The notes under the pieces were generated by a model. The model saw only the letters and a list, made by a program, of their open reading frames with translations, had not been told where the DNA came from and ran no database searches. A DNA stretch of 64,000 bases from Fusarium oxysporum f. sp. lycopersici 4287 (Eukaryota > Ascomycota > Sordariomycetes > Hypocreales > Nectriaceae): assembly GCF_000149955.1 (NCBI RefSeq), contig NC_030987.1:5214853-5278852 (forward strand), read 5' to 3'. The translations under genes were made by a program, and so were the position numbers. Positions 34,400-45,335 of the stretch are shown here, piece after piece; positions within the stretch are counted from its first letter, which is position 1; every line of letters begins with the position of its first letter.

Positions 34400-35960
34400 C
34401 TACATCATAGCCTCAATTCTCCCCAATGTCCCCTCCAAAATGCCGGTGATCATCTCTTCTGTGAAGATCCCGTCCTCATAAGACGCATTTACAACTGTAT
34501 CACCCCCCTCCACCCCCACAACATGAACAGCAATGTTGTAGCTAATGTTTCCATTGACTGTGGAAGCTGAGAAGCTCATGTCATGGATTGTCCACTGTCC
34601 GTGTTGTTCCGTGACTGAAAATGATCCCAGGTTTGAAACTTGAAAGCAATTGTTGAGATGTAGACCTAAAGCCGGGAGTGTGGACTTCAGTGTGCCCTCC
34701 AGATCATCCGCAATGGCATTGCCAGCTCGAAATGCCACGAGTACCGGGGGCTCCTTTCCCTCAGTTGCCCCGGCGATGGCGGCTCGATAGTCTTTCACAA
34801 GTTGCCATGCCCTATCGACGTCCATTGTAATATGTCCCTTCCTGCTGGACTCGGACCGACATACCCGGCGGTAGCGGTTTAGCCAGGTGAGCTTCCTGGT
34901 ACCGCCACCACATTGAAGAAGTCTCCCCCCATCTTGCACCTGCGGATACAGCGACCGCATGTCAAGGGCGCAGTTTGTAAGACCAACCTTGGCCTCAGGA
35001 TAGTAATCGCAAGCGAGGGTGGAAAGAATCATGACGATGAGAAGGGGTGTGAAGCTGGTCTTGCGCTCTCGACAAGCGGCGATGATGCGACGCATTCTGG
35101 CGGCCGAAATGCGGATGGTGGCGACTCGTGTCTTAGTTCGGTTATCGGGGCTAGCTTCGATTAAGACAGACGTGGTGTGTTGTTTTGGCTTGGGCAAGTT
35201 CGTGAACAGAAGTCCTCTCCCGACGAAGAATCGAAGCAGAATAAGCATGACGAAGACGTGGATAATTCGAATAACGGAGGTGCTGCTAGTCCAAAACTCT
35301 TCTGTCTTTTTGCTCAACTTGACTCTCTCTGGATCGACCTTGGCATATAGGAATAAGGTTTGTGGTCTTGGTCAAAAGAGTTTATGGCAGAAAGGAACTC
35401 GTGGTGGAACATTTGGCCAAACGACCGTCGCAAATGATGTGATGGAAGACGAAGACGACTTCACAGCCCCCAATAACGACCACCTTCCACAAGGGCTTTC
35501 GAGGATTGAACTGTTCATCCGTCCAACACCACTCATTGTGGATACGTTCGATGACTTTGGGACCAGCAACGGGTTCCTCATCGTCGTGAAATTCGACACA
35601 TGTCTCGAGGTCAATCTCATGCATTGCTGCGAGCAGCAAGCGGTGTTTTTTCCCATTGTTGGACGCTTCCCGAACCGCAATGAGACTCAGCTCGGGGTAC
35701 TTTTCAACGATGGAATAAACAGCCGAATAAACAGCTTCCTTCGGGAGGCGATCATGAGTTGGGGTCGTTGGAGCGTAGTGCGCTGAGACCAAAACATTTG
35801 ACTGTGCTCCCACTCGGTGTTGAAGGTAGAACATGCGGTCAAGGCAATCTGTTATGAGTCAGCGTCTGGAAACTGGCTGGTTCCTCGTTTACGAACTGCT
35901 GGGGCGGACCACCGTGTAATAGGGCGAGGATGCCATGTCGTTTTTCGTATTCAGAGCCAT
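34400..35960 (-). pseudogene. alcohol acetyltransferase-like protein (AATase, BAHD-type fold), frameshifted
   Basis: The family (PF07247) transfers acetyl groups from acetyl-CoA to alcohols. A possible exon 1 starts at ATG 35960 (MALNTKNDMASSPYYTVVRP); the next exon reads CLDRMFYLQHRVGAQSNVLV and contains the catalytic-type HHxxxDG motif (VFHHIICDG) near 35440. The C-terminal part (from 35317) reads KTEEFWTSSTSVIRII, CALDMRSLYPQV and FQVSNLGSFSV. Two frameshifts separate these parts: near 35425, before QMFHHEFLSAINSF, and near 35345, before AKVDPERVKL. The exon 1/2 junction is also one base out of phase. It could be a pseudogene, or the damage could be partly sequencing error, since the rest is well preserved and shows no RIP stops. 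Confidence 0.75.
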
Positions 35961-37689
35961 GGCTGGCTACTGATCTATGTATACTCAATGTGAGGTTGCA
36001 AAGTCAAAAGTCGCCACAGTAAAACAGGTTTGAAATCTGTTCAAGGAACGAATTGGGGTTATATGCTCCTTGCTTAACTTCGCATCTCAATACCCTTTTG
36101 TTTGGTTCCCACTACTTCCGGAAGTTAGCAAATCTAGCGGTTATTGGAGACTCCACCCACTATTTACTAAAAAGAGGAATTGCACTTCTCATCTTATTGT
36201 TAGTTAGGTTTTTAGTGACACTCAAAGTGGCACTCAAAGGAGGATCCGGCCCCCTCAATTTTGTTCTTTATTCTTTGGTGACATAACGGAACAATCTCGC
36301 CTCATTGCCCAATTAAATCCTTGAGCACTCAAACCTGCTGCGTTGCTGGACTCGCAGGGCGACGCCGGTCGCCACAGTTCCGAGTTGCTCTCCAGTCCCT
36401 GTGCCCTGCACCTTGATTGGGGCAACATTAGTCGCGATGAGCGAATTTTAGGCAAATACCCGATTGTTCTAAGTCTAAGATCCCTACCCCTCAGCAAGGG
36501 GCAGAACGATGCCAATGAAACAGGCATCTCCCAGCCGAGGTCTAAGGCAGGTTAAACCATGCCTAGGAACTGAATAACCATCTCCTGACACATGTGGGAC
36601 TCTAGCCCCAGCAGCAACCAGGTGTCAATGCCTTAGTCTTTGATACTACTAACCGACCCCGGGCTAAAAAAGCAACGACCCAAAAGGCACAGATTGAGTG
36701 CAGGGAGCGTAAGTCATCTTTCCGTCGTCGCATACAAGTGTCTTTTCCGGCCATGACGGAAACCTTCGAAACAGACGCTGACGTATCAAATGTGATGAAG
36801 GCAGGCCAGCTTGTGGGCGATGTACATCTGCAGGCCGGACTTGCGACCTTACCTTTGGCACCCTACTGCGCAATGACTATGTCAACTTTAGTAGAGTTGA
36901 TTTTTCTGCCTCACTTCACAAGTATATAGAGCAATGATGCTGTCTTTGGCGTCTCGGGCTGACTAGTAGCAATACCAGAAGGCTAAAAGGACAAGCCTTA
37001 CCATGTCGGCGTTGCACTCCAAGCGGACTCGCTGCATCCGCGCTAGGGGCTACCGTTTACCGGCAAAAGGCGATTGCGATGACCAGCCCAGACATGAACA
37101 AGGTGGAGGGAGGTGCATGTTGATCCAATAGGTACCACAATCTCTGACCATGATCATTTCCAGTAAGTTGATTCCTCTCAGTCACCTGTGTCCTAGCGGG
37201 AATTTGAAACAATAGCCCGTCGATGAGTTTCGTATCATCTTCCTCTGCGAGGTGGTATACCGCTAGGTAGGCTAAGGCGGTAGAGATGTCGTTATTTCAC
37301 GAGCCTGATTCCACTTCGAGTAGTAAAACCTTCCTTATTAATATTGCTCTTGCCTTACTCTGCTTATCAAGTAACCTTATCTAGGTCTAGCCAAGGGTTA
37401 GTTCTTGAGTCGTGATGCAACGGGGAAGAAAGTCCAAACGCCGGCTTTCTTTTGCGCACGCCGCCTCCGTGATGGCAAAAAGATGACGGGGCCTCTAATT
37501 TAAGACGATTTATAAGACGCTGGCCAGACTAGGCTCGGAGGGGTAGGTGGCCCACTAACCTAACTTCAGAGCTAAACTTGAGCTTCGTGGGTTTCATTCA
37601 ACTATTTTCCAAATTAGGTAATTCCTCTATGAGTCTGGCAAAGCGACTAGCAAGCCTAGCTCAGCTTAGCATCCATACGGCAAACTACA
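35961..37689. other. intergenic stretch, no gene seen
   Basis: No protein, RNA or repeat could be supported on either strand. Confidence 0.45.
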
Positions 37690-37691
37690 TA

Positions 37692-39910
37692 CCATCCGGG
37701 ACCACCTAATGGAGAACCCCACCTAATGGATAACCAGCTCCCATACAAAATCCAAATTTTTAATTGCACTGTATTTGGCCAGCAATGAAGGTACTTGCAA
37801 ACTAAAACCCTATATTATATTGATTTTTTCTTTCGTAAAATCCTTATATCGGCTTAAATTTTCCCTGTTCCGCCTCATGGCCTGGTTCTCTAGTCGTTTA
37901 AACCTTTTTATATTTCACCTTATATACCATAGGCGACTCTATCTACTTAAGCCGAGTTTTCACCTAATTTACTACATAGAACTTCCTCAATAATGGTTTA
38001 TTATAATTATACCAAAGCTGACATAGCTAAGGCTATATTAGATACTACTGATAGAGGCCTCTTATAGAATAAGGCAGCTTAGAAATATAAAGTGCCTTAG
38101 TTTACCCTTTTTAGGCGACTTTCTGGTTAAGTAAGCAGGAATAAATATATCTAGGCCTACCAGCGTATTTCTAAGAGCCAAGAGGAGAGCTTTATTTGTT
38201 AGGTATTGCAATAAGAGCCCCTAGGCTATGCTCTCTTGTATAGCCAGCTCTATGCCTATATTAAGGCTATCCTTAAATAATAAGGCAATAATAAGCCTCT
38301 AGATAAGCACTAGACTACTAGATTTATTAAGTATTACCTATAATTATCTACTAAGCTTAGGAAATACTAGGAAGCTGCCAGGTTTAATAGATTTACTTTA
38401 AAGGTAGTTAATTAGTACTTTAATATCTAGGAGAATAAGTATAGCTAGATTAAGCCTAAGAATATAATTAATATGGATTAGGGTGGTATAATAATAGGTT
38501 TTAGTAAGTTATCTATAAGTTTCCTATAGGTTTTTATAAGATATAACTAATTAATTATCTATAAGGCCTAGATAGCCTTATAACTAGGAGCTTTAACCTA
38601 AAGAAGAAGGTAATATTAAAAGGCGTTTAGTTATATATATAAACCTTATTTATTAAGGCTATTACTATAACTAGCTACCCTTTAAACTAGGAATTATCTT
38701 TAAAGGAAAAAAATTATAGAAGTAATGGTTTTTAAATGAATTTAAATTAATAGTAGATTAATACTATATTATATTACTAAGCAGTTAGACTAATAACTAT
38801 ATGGCTCTTAAGCAGTTAAAGAATATCTATTTACCTTAAATAAAGCCTTATAATATATTAGATATAAGACTTATTATTCTTAATAGTTATAGGAGCTATA
38901 TATAGGTAAGAATTTTAGTGTTTTTACTACAGAGTTGCCAACTATAGGGTTATTAATAAGCAGTTAGGATAAGTAAATAGTTATATACTTTTTAAATAAT
39001 ATTTACTACTACTCCCTACTTATATATTATTCCTATAGTTTATAACTATTAGATAATAGAATTTTTAATATTATTAAAGGCATATATTAGAAAGAACTTT
39101 AAAATCTTATTAGTTTAATTAATCTGCGCTAATTAATAAAATTAATTTTATTTAGGCATATATAAAAGCCAGAGAGATAGGTATTAGGAAGGATATTAAC
39201 TTATCTGGCTAGAGGTTTATTAGAAATTAGCTAATAAATTATTATAAAGCTCTAGCATATCCTGAAATTTAACTAAATAAAGAAAAACTACTAGAAGAGT
39301 TCTAGATACTAAGCCCTCCTCTACTGCACTTAGATAATAGGCTAAAAATAAGCCGGTAAGTAAGGGAAATAGCTAAGCACTAAAGTTGCCTAACTAGGCG
39401 GAAGTATAGTAAGATTACAAAGGGGCTAGAAGCTTTAGAGATGAAGGTTGCTGTTTAGAATGCGCAGATTACTGGCCTTGAGGAGCAGATAGCTTAGCTG
39501 CAGCAAGGGAAGAAAAGAAAGGCAGTACTAAACCTGAACCGATAATATAAGACTCTAATAGAGGCCCTAATAACTAGAGAAGATCTTCCTAACTTAAAGG
39601 AGGCAGAAATAGAGGTGGATGTGGATAAGGAGGTTAAGTTGGTAATTAAGGTAGGTGTCGGGTTAGAGGATGAAAGTGATAACTTTATGGTTATAATAAA
39701 GCACTGCTAGTATATATGGAGCAGTTAGGAGGTTAAAAAAACATGCTGAGAGTAAAATTTAAATAACTTTATAGAAACTCTCTTTAAAACCTTATTTATT
39801 AATTGAGAATCGGGCCTGTTTTTGCGGATATTAATATTTGGATTTATATGGGAAGATTGGAATTTTGGTGGCCCATTAGGTGAGGGTGCCCACTAGGTGG
39901 TCCTGGATGG
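37692..39910 (+). mobile_element. pogo/Fot1-type element with long inverted ends, RIP-decayed (2219 bp)
   Basis: The left end CCATCCGGGACCACCTAATGG and right end CCACTAGGTGGTCCTGGATGG are inverted repeats, flanked by TA at 37690-37691 and 39911-39912. Similarity continues inward for about 70 bases (CACCTAATGG, CCCATA...AATCCAAAT). The interior encodes a decayed transposase (37993-39690). Confidence 0.85.
37993..39690 (+). pseudogene. pogo-type transposase, heavily RIP-decayed
   Basis: From ATG 37993 the frame reads YTKADIAKAILDTTDRGLL, NKAA-KYKVP, FTLFRRLSG and AYQRISKSQEESFI, an HTH_psq/CENP-B N-terminus, with TAG/TAA at Gln and Trp positions. The DDE core is barely legible. The C-terminal coiled, acidic tail (ITGLEEQIA, LQQGKKRKAV, EDLPNLKEAEIEVDVDKE) is clear. 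It is more decayed than the 29.6-kb pogo copy. Confidence 0.75.
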
Positions 39911-39912
39911 TA

Positions 39913-40454
39913 AACTCGGTGACGAAGGATATATGATAATCTCGTGACGAACCAAGTGGCCTCTTAAAATCATATGTATGGCATCTTGAATTCATCCTAT
40001 GTAGGGTGAAAAAGTCTAGCTTGTGCGCAAAACAATGATGTCTGCAACTATCCGGTCGTTTAGTCTCGACAGTGCTTGCTTGACTACTCGCTCGACCAGT
40101 TCCATGGGCAAAACAAGACTTACCTTGTTTAGGATATCGTTGTGGAGCCTACCAGGATACCGTCCGGTCCAAGCCCTCCTTTTATTGGCTTGAGCTCTCG
40201 ATCAAGCGACTAGGGTGTAACGATATTTCGTAAGCAGCCTCTCTGAGCTCAGACCATGCTTTTGTCTCGACATCGAGTTAGATGTTTTCTTTTCCTGTGT
40301 TTTTTAGCCAACGGTGAATAAAAAATGGCTCTATGGAGATTGATCAATTAATTGCTTTAGTCTCTATCGGTTTATATACATATCGCTAGATGCATCGTTG
40401 TGGTTGAATTTTGACAAAATAAAATGCCTCTGTCGACTGCCCGCGCGAATTCCA
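39913..40454. other. intergenic stretch, no gene seen
   Basis: No supportable feature. Balanced base composition resumes at the right edge of the pogo element. Confidence 0.4.
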
Positions 40455-40499
40455 CTAAGACCCCCTAAGGATCCAAGCCTGGGGGGAGCCGGATTCGCA

Positions 40500-40650
40500 T
40501 GTCCTATATTCTTGAGTAGGGCCTGTCTTCAGGTTCACGTCAAGAACGGCCACCATGTGACCCTGGGCGGCGAAGTGACGGGTGGTAGCCAACCCGTACC
40601 ATTCGGCTGAAACATCAGGCACACAGCCTAACTGAATAACTGTCTCTTTC
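40500..40650 (-). pseudogene. short-chain dehydrogenase N-terminal fragment
   Basis: The minus strand reads YGLATTRHFAAQGHMVAVLD followed by VN. This is the first beta-alpha-beta unit of an SDR Rossmann fold (GxxxGIGLATARHFAAQGHxVAVLDVN). The preceding GASGIG residues appear frameshifted (VPDVSAEW in their place). The rest of the enzyme is absent, so this is about 40 codons of stray coding sequence. Confidence 0.55.
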
Positions 40651-40664
40651 ATTGAATATACCAA

Positions 40665-41718
40665 GCTAGCAGGGGTGGCTCAGGTTACGTCCAGGCAGAT
40701 TGCTGAGAACAGACACTCACCGCCACGCAACCAGATAGGTATGACAGAAGTATAACCTGAACACACCGGTGATGCTGACTAGAACGAAGGAGGAGCAAGA
40801 TGTTTCGCCCGAGGCACGGAAAGCCGAAATAGGGACGATACTAGAACTGGACCTTCCTATGAATTTCTTAATTTCTTGATAGTACGTCAGCTTGCCAGCA
40901 GCTTCTCAGAATATCACATTTAGTCATGGTTGCCTTATCTACTAACTTAAGACTTTTTGTCTTTTATTCTAGTTTATTTCTCAGAGCTTGTCTATCTGCT
41001 ACCTGTGATATCATTTCACTTTCACTGAGATATACGCTTCGTTTGCTTAATCAGTGCTTGAGGCTGAGTTTCAGAGCCTGAAAAGATACATCAGCTAAGT
41101 ACCAAATCAGGCTTAGTGGTATTTATACGCTACTTGAGTCTGAGCTGCTTTTCCCTGACCCTATTGGATATCCCCGTAACCGGTGTTTGAAAATGACGCA
41201 AAGTAAAGGGGCTTAGAAGCTCAATCGCCAACCCTAGTAGCCGCTACCGAATCGTGTTGTAATTTGATACCAATCACAATAACAAAAACAGAAAAGGAAG
41301 AAAGGAAAAACAAAAAATAACAACGATCCATACCCCCCCAGCGCCTTGTTGTTTACGTCGAGCCTTGACGCCAAGCTAAAACAATTAAAGTCTTCGGGCA
41401 ACACCGCCTTGAGTCCGTGTGTTTTGGCCTATAGCTTTTGCCTACTTCACCGAGTCCTATCTAAGGGATGCAGCAGTATAAAACGGAGGGCTAATATATC
41501 GATGAAATAACCATTTTGAAGTTTATCCTATAATCTTTCAACATCTCTTATCTTCCCTCGATCAGAGGCAGTGGCATCCAGCCCCCAGACTCAAGATATA
41601 TAAGAACACCTGCGCTGCTCATCTCGGCCCCTTCAATCTTGCTCCAGAAATTGTGGACTCCAGTGAGATCAATACACCCGGCTTTCGTGTTGATAGAGCA
41701 TGCAGTAAATGAGCCTCA
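40665..41718. other. intergenic stretch, no gene seen
   Basis: No supportable gene. An A-rich tract occurs near 41280-41320. Confidence 0.4.
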
Positions 41719-43846
41719 GTGAACCTCCGTGAAGAGGTCGAAGACAGCCCAGATATCTCTTCTCAGCTTACTCCCCGGTCTGGCCCTGGCCAAGGTGGCC
41801 AAGCACCAGTCAGCAACCAGGCAAGACTAGAGTCACTAAGTTTGGATTCTTATCTCCGCCCGCCTTTAAGTCCGTCCAGCAAGGTGTATATAAGTTCTGC
41901 CGCCACACTTCCTCAAGGTTCCGCGCCTGTTGCGACTCCCTCCCCGGTCTGGTAGATCGGCCACAACTGGAAGTCACCCATATTAATGCTCATTTTTCTT
42001 TTCACCAGGGTTAGGTTAAGTATCGGACATTACGTCTTTTACCCGAGCCTCAACAGGCAAATTATAGGTAGCCCGTCCAGGCAAGAGGAAAAGCTTCGGT
42101 AAGTGCATCGTCTACGTATCCTAGGCACTCAGATGCTTACTGTCTCTGGGAATTTAAGGGTAGGTATGGCTTTTTCATTCCTCGCCCAGATAGCTCTCAC
42201 GTCAAGCGCTTGGAAATCATACACCTAGTGGCTCTGGCGAGCTGTATATAATAACAAATGGTCAGTCCGTGGCTTGAACGAAGCCTTCAGCGTCAATACC
42301 GCCCCCTCCTCACTCCTGAGTCGGGACATGGTTAAAACCTTTAAGCTGGGAACTGTTATGGCTTTCTTTGCGTGGTTAGTGGGAAAAGATTGTAGTAACC
42401 AAGTAACGGCTAGCTGATAATGTCTGAGCAAGGTGTCTAATCCTTCCACAATTCTTCACTCCGGCGGCATTGTTCATCTATCCAAGCACCGAGATAGTTA
42501 CGGCCGAAGAACAGGTGCCTTACCTGGCTATCACTGATAGTACAGCCGGAAATAAGTTCGCCTACTCTCCGCCCTGGAACAGCACCACCACCAAGTTCAA
42601 AGATGACACAAGCAGAATCTTCAGAGGACCAAGAACAATTCTATCATTACTCTCCACTGCAACCGCTTCCCGTGGCGAGATCTTACCAATCGAGGGGCCG
42701 TCAAACCATTCAGTCTACTCCATCGACTTCTACGGACCAATCATGCAATACCAAGGCGCAAACAGTACGGTCATTCCCCTAATTAATCGCCTACTCAAGG
42801 AATACATGGCTGCATCCAAATGCACAGCCCTCCAACATGATAGCGCATATTTCGCCTTCGTCCCTGCCGTGAACAGCACTGGCCACCTAACCGCCCTCGC
42901 TCAGCCGCACTATCAGGAGCCGTCCAACAGAACGAACGAGCTTTAGATGACCTTCCAGCAGTACGTTTTCAACCAAACAGGGCATCGAGTCCGCACCCGG
43001 GCCTGGCAGGTTTGCCGATTGCACAACGCCACGTACGATCTGCGACTCGAGCGGGATCACAGCGTCCAAAGCGTAACCGGCTCGTACACTGTGCACGAGG
43101 AGGTCGGGTTCCCGCGCGACGGCCCAAACGAGGTGTCAAACGTGGCGAGCCATGCGTACGCGGCGTTCATGTGGGCGCTGGCAGATCAGTTGGTCGGCTC
43201 ATTTGCATGGTTCAGGCAAGAAAGCTTATCAGACACCAATCCGAGTACTAGTGGTGTAGCACAATTCGGGTCAATAGAGTCGCCGATACGACAAAACAGC
43301 GTTTTAGGGAGTGTTGACTTGGACGTCTTCTTCGACTTCAACCGATTATATGGTCTCTATGCGTCCGATAACGAGACGGATATATCTGCACAGCGGTTGC
43401 AAGATAAATCACTCGCAAGAAATAGGACACTCGCAGTACTAATTGAGGAGTTAAGTTTCAACATGACAGTAAGCCTACTACAAAATAAACTTCTTACGTA
43501 AGTACATATCTACTCTTCTTCCTTCCACATCTCTTGTCTCCCCCCATGCATTGCTAACCTGTCAATACAGCTACAACGCTACCCGAAACGTTACTCGCTG
43601 GAATAGTGTTACTCGCTACGGGTATATCGCCACTTCTCTTTTCGTTCCCTATGTTCTGGCCAATTTAATTGCCATTGTAAATGTCGCGCTTGGCATGCTG
43701 TCCTTACGCGATGGGGCGTTCCCAGACAAAACGTTCCAGGACATTGCGAATGCTGCCAAGCATCCTCATATCGTCCCGATCATCTGCGATTCAAGAGCTG
43801 GATTCACTGCGCAGAACGGAACGGATACATCTTCCGGGCGGACATA
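41719..43846 (+). pseudogene. fungal multi-helix membrane protein with large extracellular domain, three TAG stops
   Basis: Exons trace a protein of a fungal membrane family of unknown function: a Ser/Pro-rich cytosolic N-terminus, a first helix (LMLIFLFTRVRLSIG, then HYVFYPSLN), FSFLAQIALTSS, GLNEAFSVNTAPSSLLSRDM, MAFFAW, then FFTPAALFIYPSTEIV and an N-glycosylated domain. Distal helix near 43610-43710: YGYIATSLFVPYVLANLIAI. Introns fit at about 42101-42160, 42375-42432 and 43498-43570 (GT-AG). Three in-phase TAG stops interrupt it: 41953-41955, 42226-42228 (at a Gln in YTQWLW-like context) and 42944-42946. All are compatible with C-to-T or G-to-A change, with no frameshift seen. No start ATG was identified in phase. 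The surrounding DNA is not AT-rich, so RIP would have been light. Confidence 0.6.
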
Positions 43847-43849
43847 GTG

Positions 43850-45335
43850 GCCGTACGGGTGGAGCGAAGACGACCGCAAGCCATGCAGGTGCCTAATTAG
43901 AGGAATCGGATAATGTCATGGTGGGGACATATGGGCATCAGCCCTCCGGTGGCGCTTGATAAACAGACAATTGTATATGTGACCAACCAGAAAGCCAGGA
44001 TAGCGTTTGTTCGGTTTCGCGGGTCATTTGCCGGGGCGCGAGAGGTAAGATGGAGTTACCTTGAAATGAGATGCATGAGAAATCACATACCATAAGGCCT
44101 CTGCATCATCCAATGAGTCCACCTCCATCATGGCAGACTGTTTGCTTATTCCAAAGCTCGGGCTCGGACGCTACTGGCAGCATCAGTGAAGTCAGCCAAG
44201 AGCCGACTCCAACTGCCAAAAGACATGCACACGACTGTCACAGGAGCAGTCCGCCTCTGCCCCTGCTTGCATCGAAGTTGATGATGCGTGACGTACAACT
44301 GAACAAATGGTAACAGATGGAAGATCTACGCAGTCCTGTATTGAAAAGAGAGTATGCGCTGTGTTGGTACTGTAAACTTTTAGTTTCTGTCTATTCTACT
44401 CGCCGTTGTATGATACGCGTAAGAGCTCTCTCTCATCTCGATCCTCACCAGCTTCCATGCGGCTACCTGCCCCACCTCCAGTAAAACCCACTAACAGCTT
44501 GTTAAAACAAATCTTTGAGGATTAGGAGTTGAACTAGCTGGGGTTTTGTAAGCGTGGACTTGGTGGATGGATGTGTTCCACAGAATATGGAGCTTGTAGC
44601 ACCCAGACCTCCTATGGTCCAAGGTAGATACAGAGTTCGCGGCGTGAGGGGCCTGCTTCGGGCCAGCCAATGAGCACTCGCCGTCTGCCGGATCCCGCCC
44701 TTCCATGCAAACAAGACGGCGCTAAACTCCGCACAAATGCCGCGTTCTAGCAGGGGAGTTACGGATTGACCACATGGCTGGTTAAAAAGTGCTTGCGTCA
44801 TGGCTTGCCAACCCTGGCAACCAGGGGGCCATGCAGAGTGTGGTTTCATTAGCGCCGCACAAATCCCGCACACTATACGTATCTTCGTATGAATTGACGG
44901 GGGTTTGCATTTGTCGTAGCACCGATTCTAGACAAGAACAGCTCGTAAGATATGTCCTGGGTACCTCTTTAAGCTGTGTTTGTTTATTCCCTCTGATGGG
45001 CCTGACTGATCTGGCCTTGTAGGGGCTCCGTTTGGCTGTTGGGCCTGGTGATTTTCTCGCTTGGCCGTAAGGTCACAAACTTCCTGCGCCCCTACGCCTT
45101 TTCTTTCTTTCTTTTTCTTCCCTGGTGTTTTTCGCAGCATTTCGATGTACGCGACTTTTTTTATATTTTTTATTTTTACTTTTCTGAGTTATCTTTTAAA
45201 AACTCACGTTAACGTGCTCCTTTCAATATCTCGTGTAGGACCGGCTCGGATCCCGGAGCGCAGCACATTACCCGTCAACTCCAATCTCTACCGCGTACAC
45301 GACTGCAGTAGGGCCACATACATGTTGACGCCGAG
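43850..45335. other. intergenic stretch, probable promoter at right end
   Basis: No gene. The last 250 bases before the multicopper oxidase are pyrimidine-rich (CTTTTCTTTCTTTC near 45100, TTTTTTATATTTTTTATTTT near 45165), as in many fungal promoters. Confidence 0.45.

Noticed and set aside
44502..44873. 123-codon minus-strand frame
   Set aside because: Composition and lack of motifs fit chance; no intron or promoter context.
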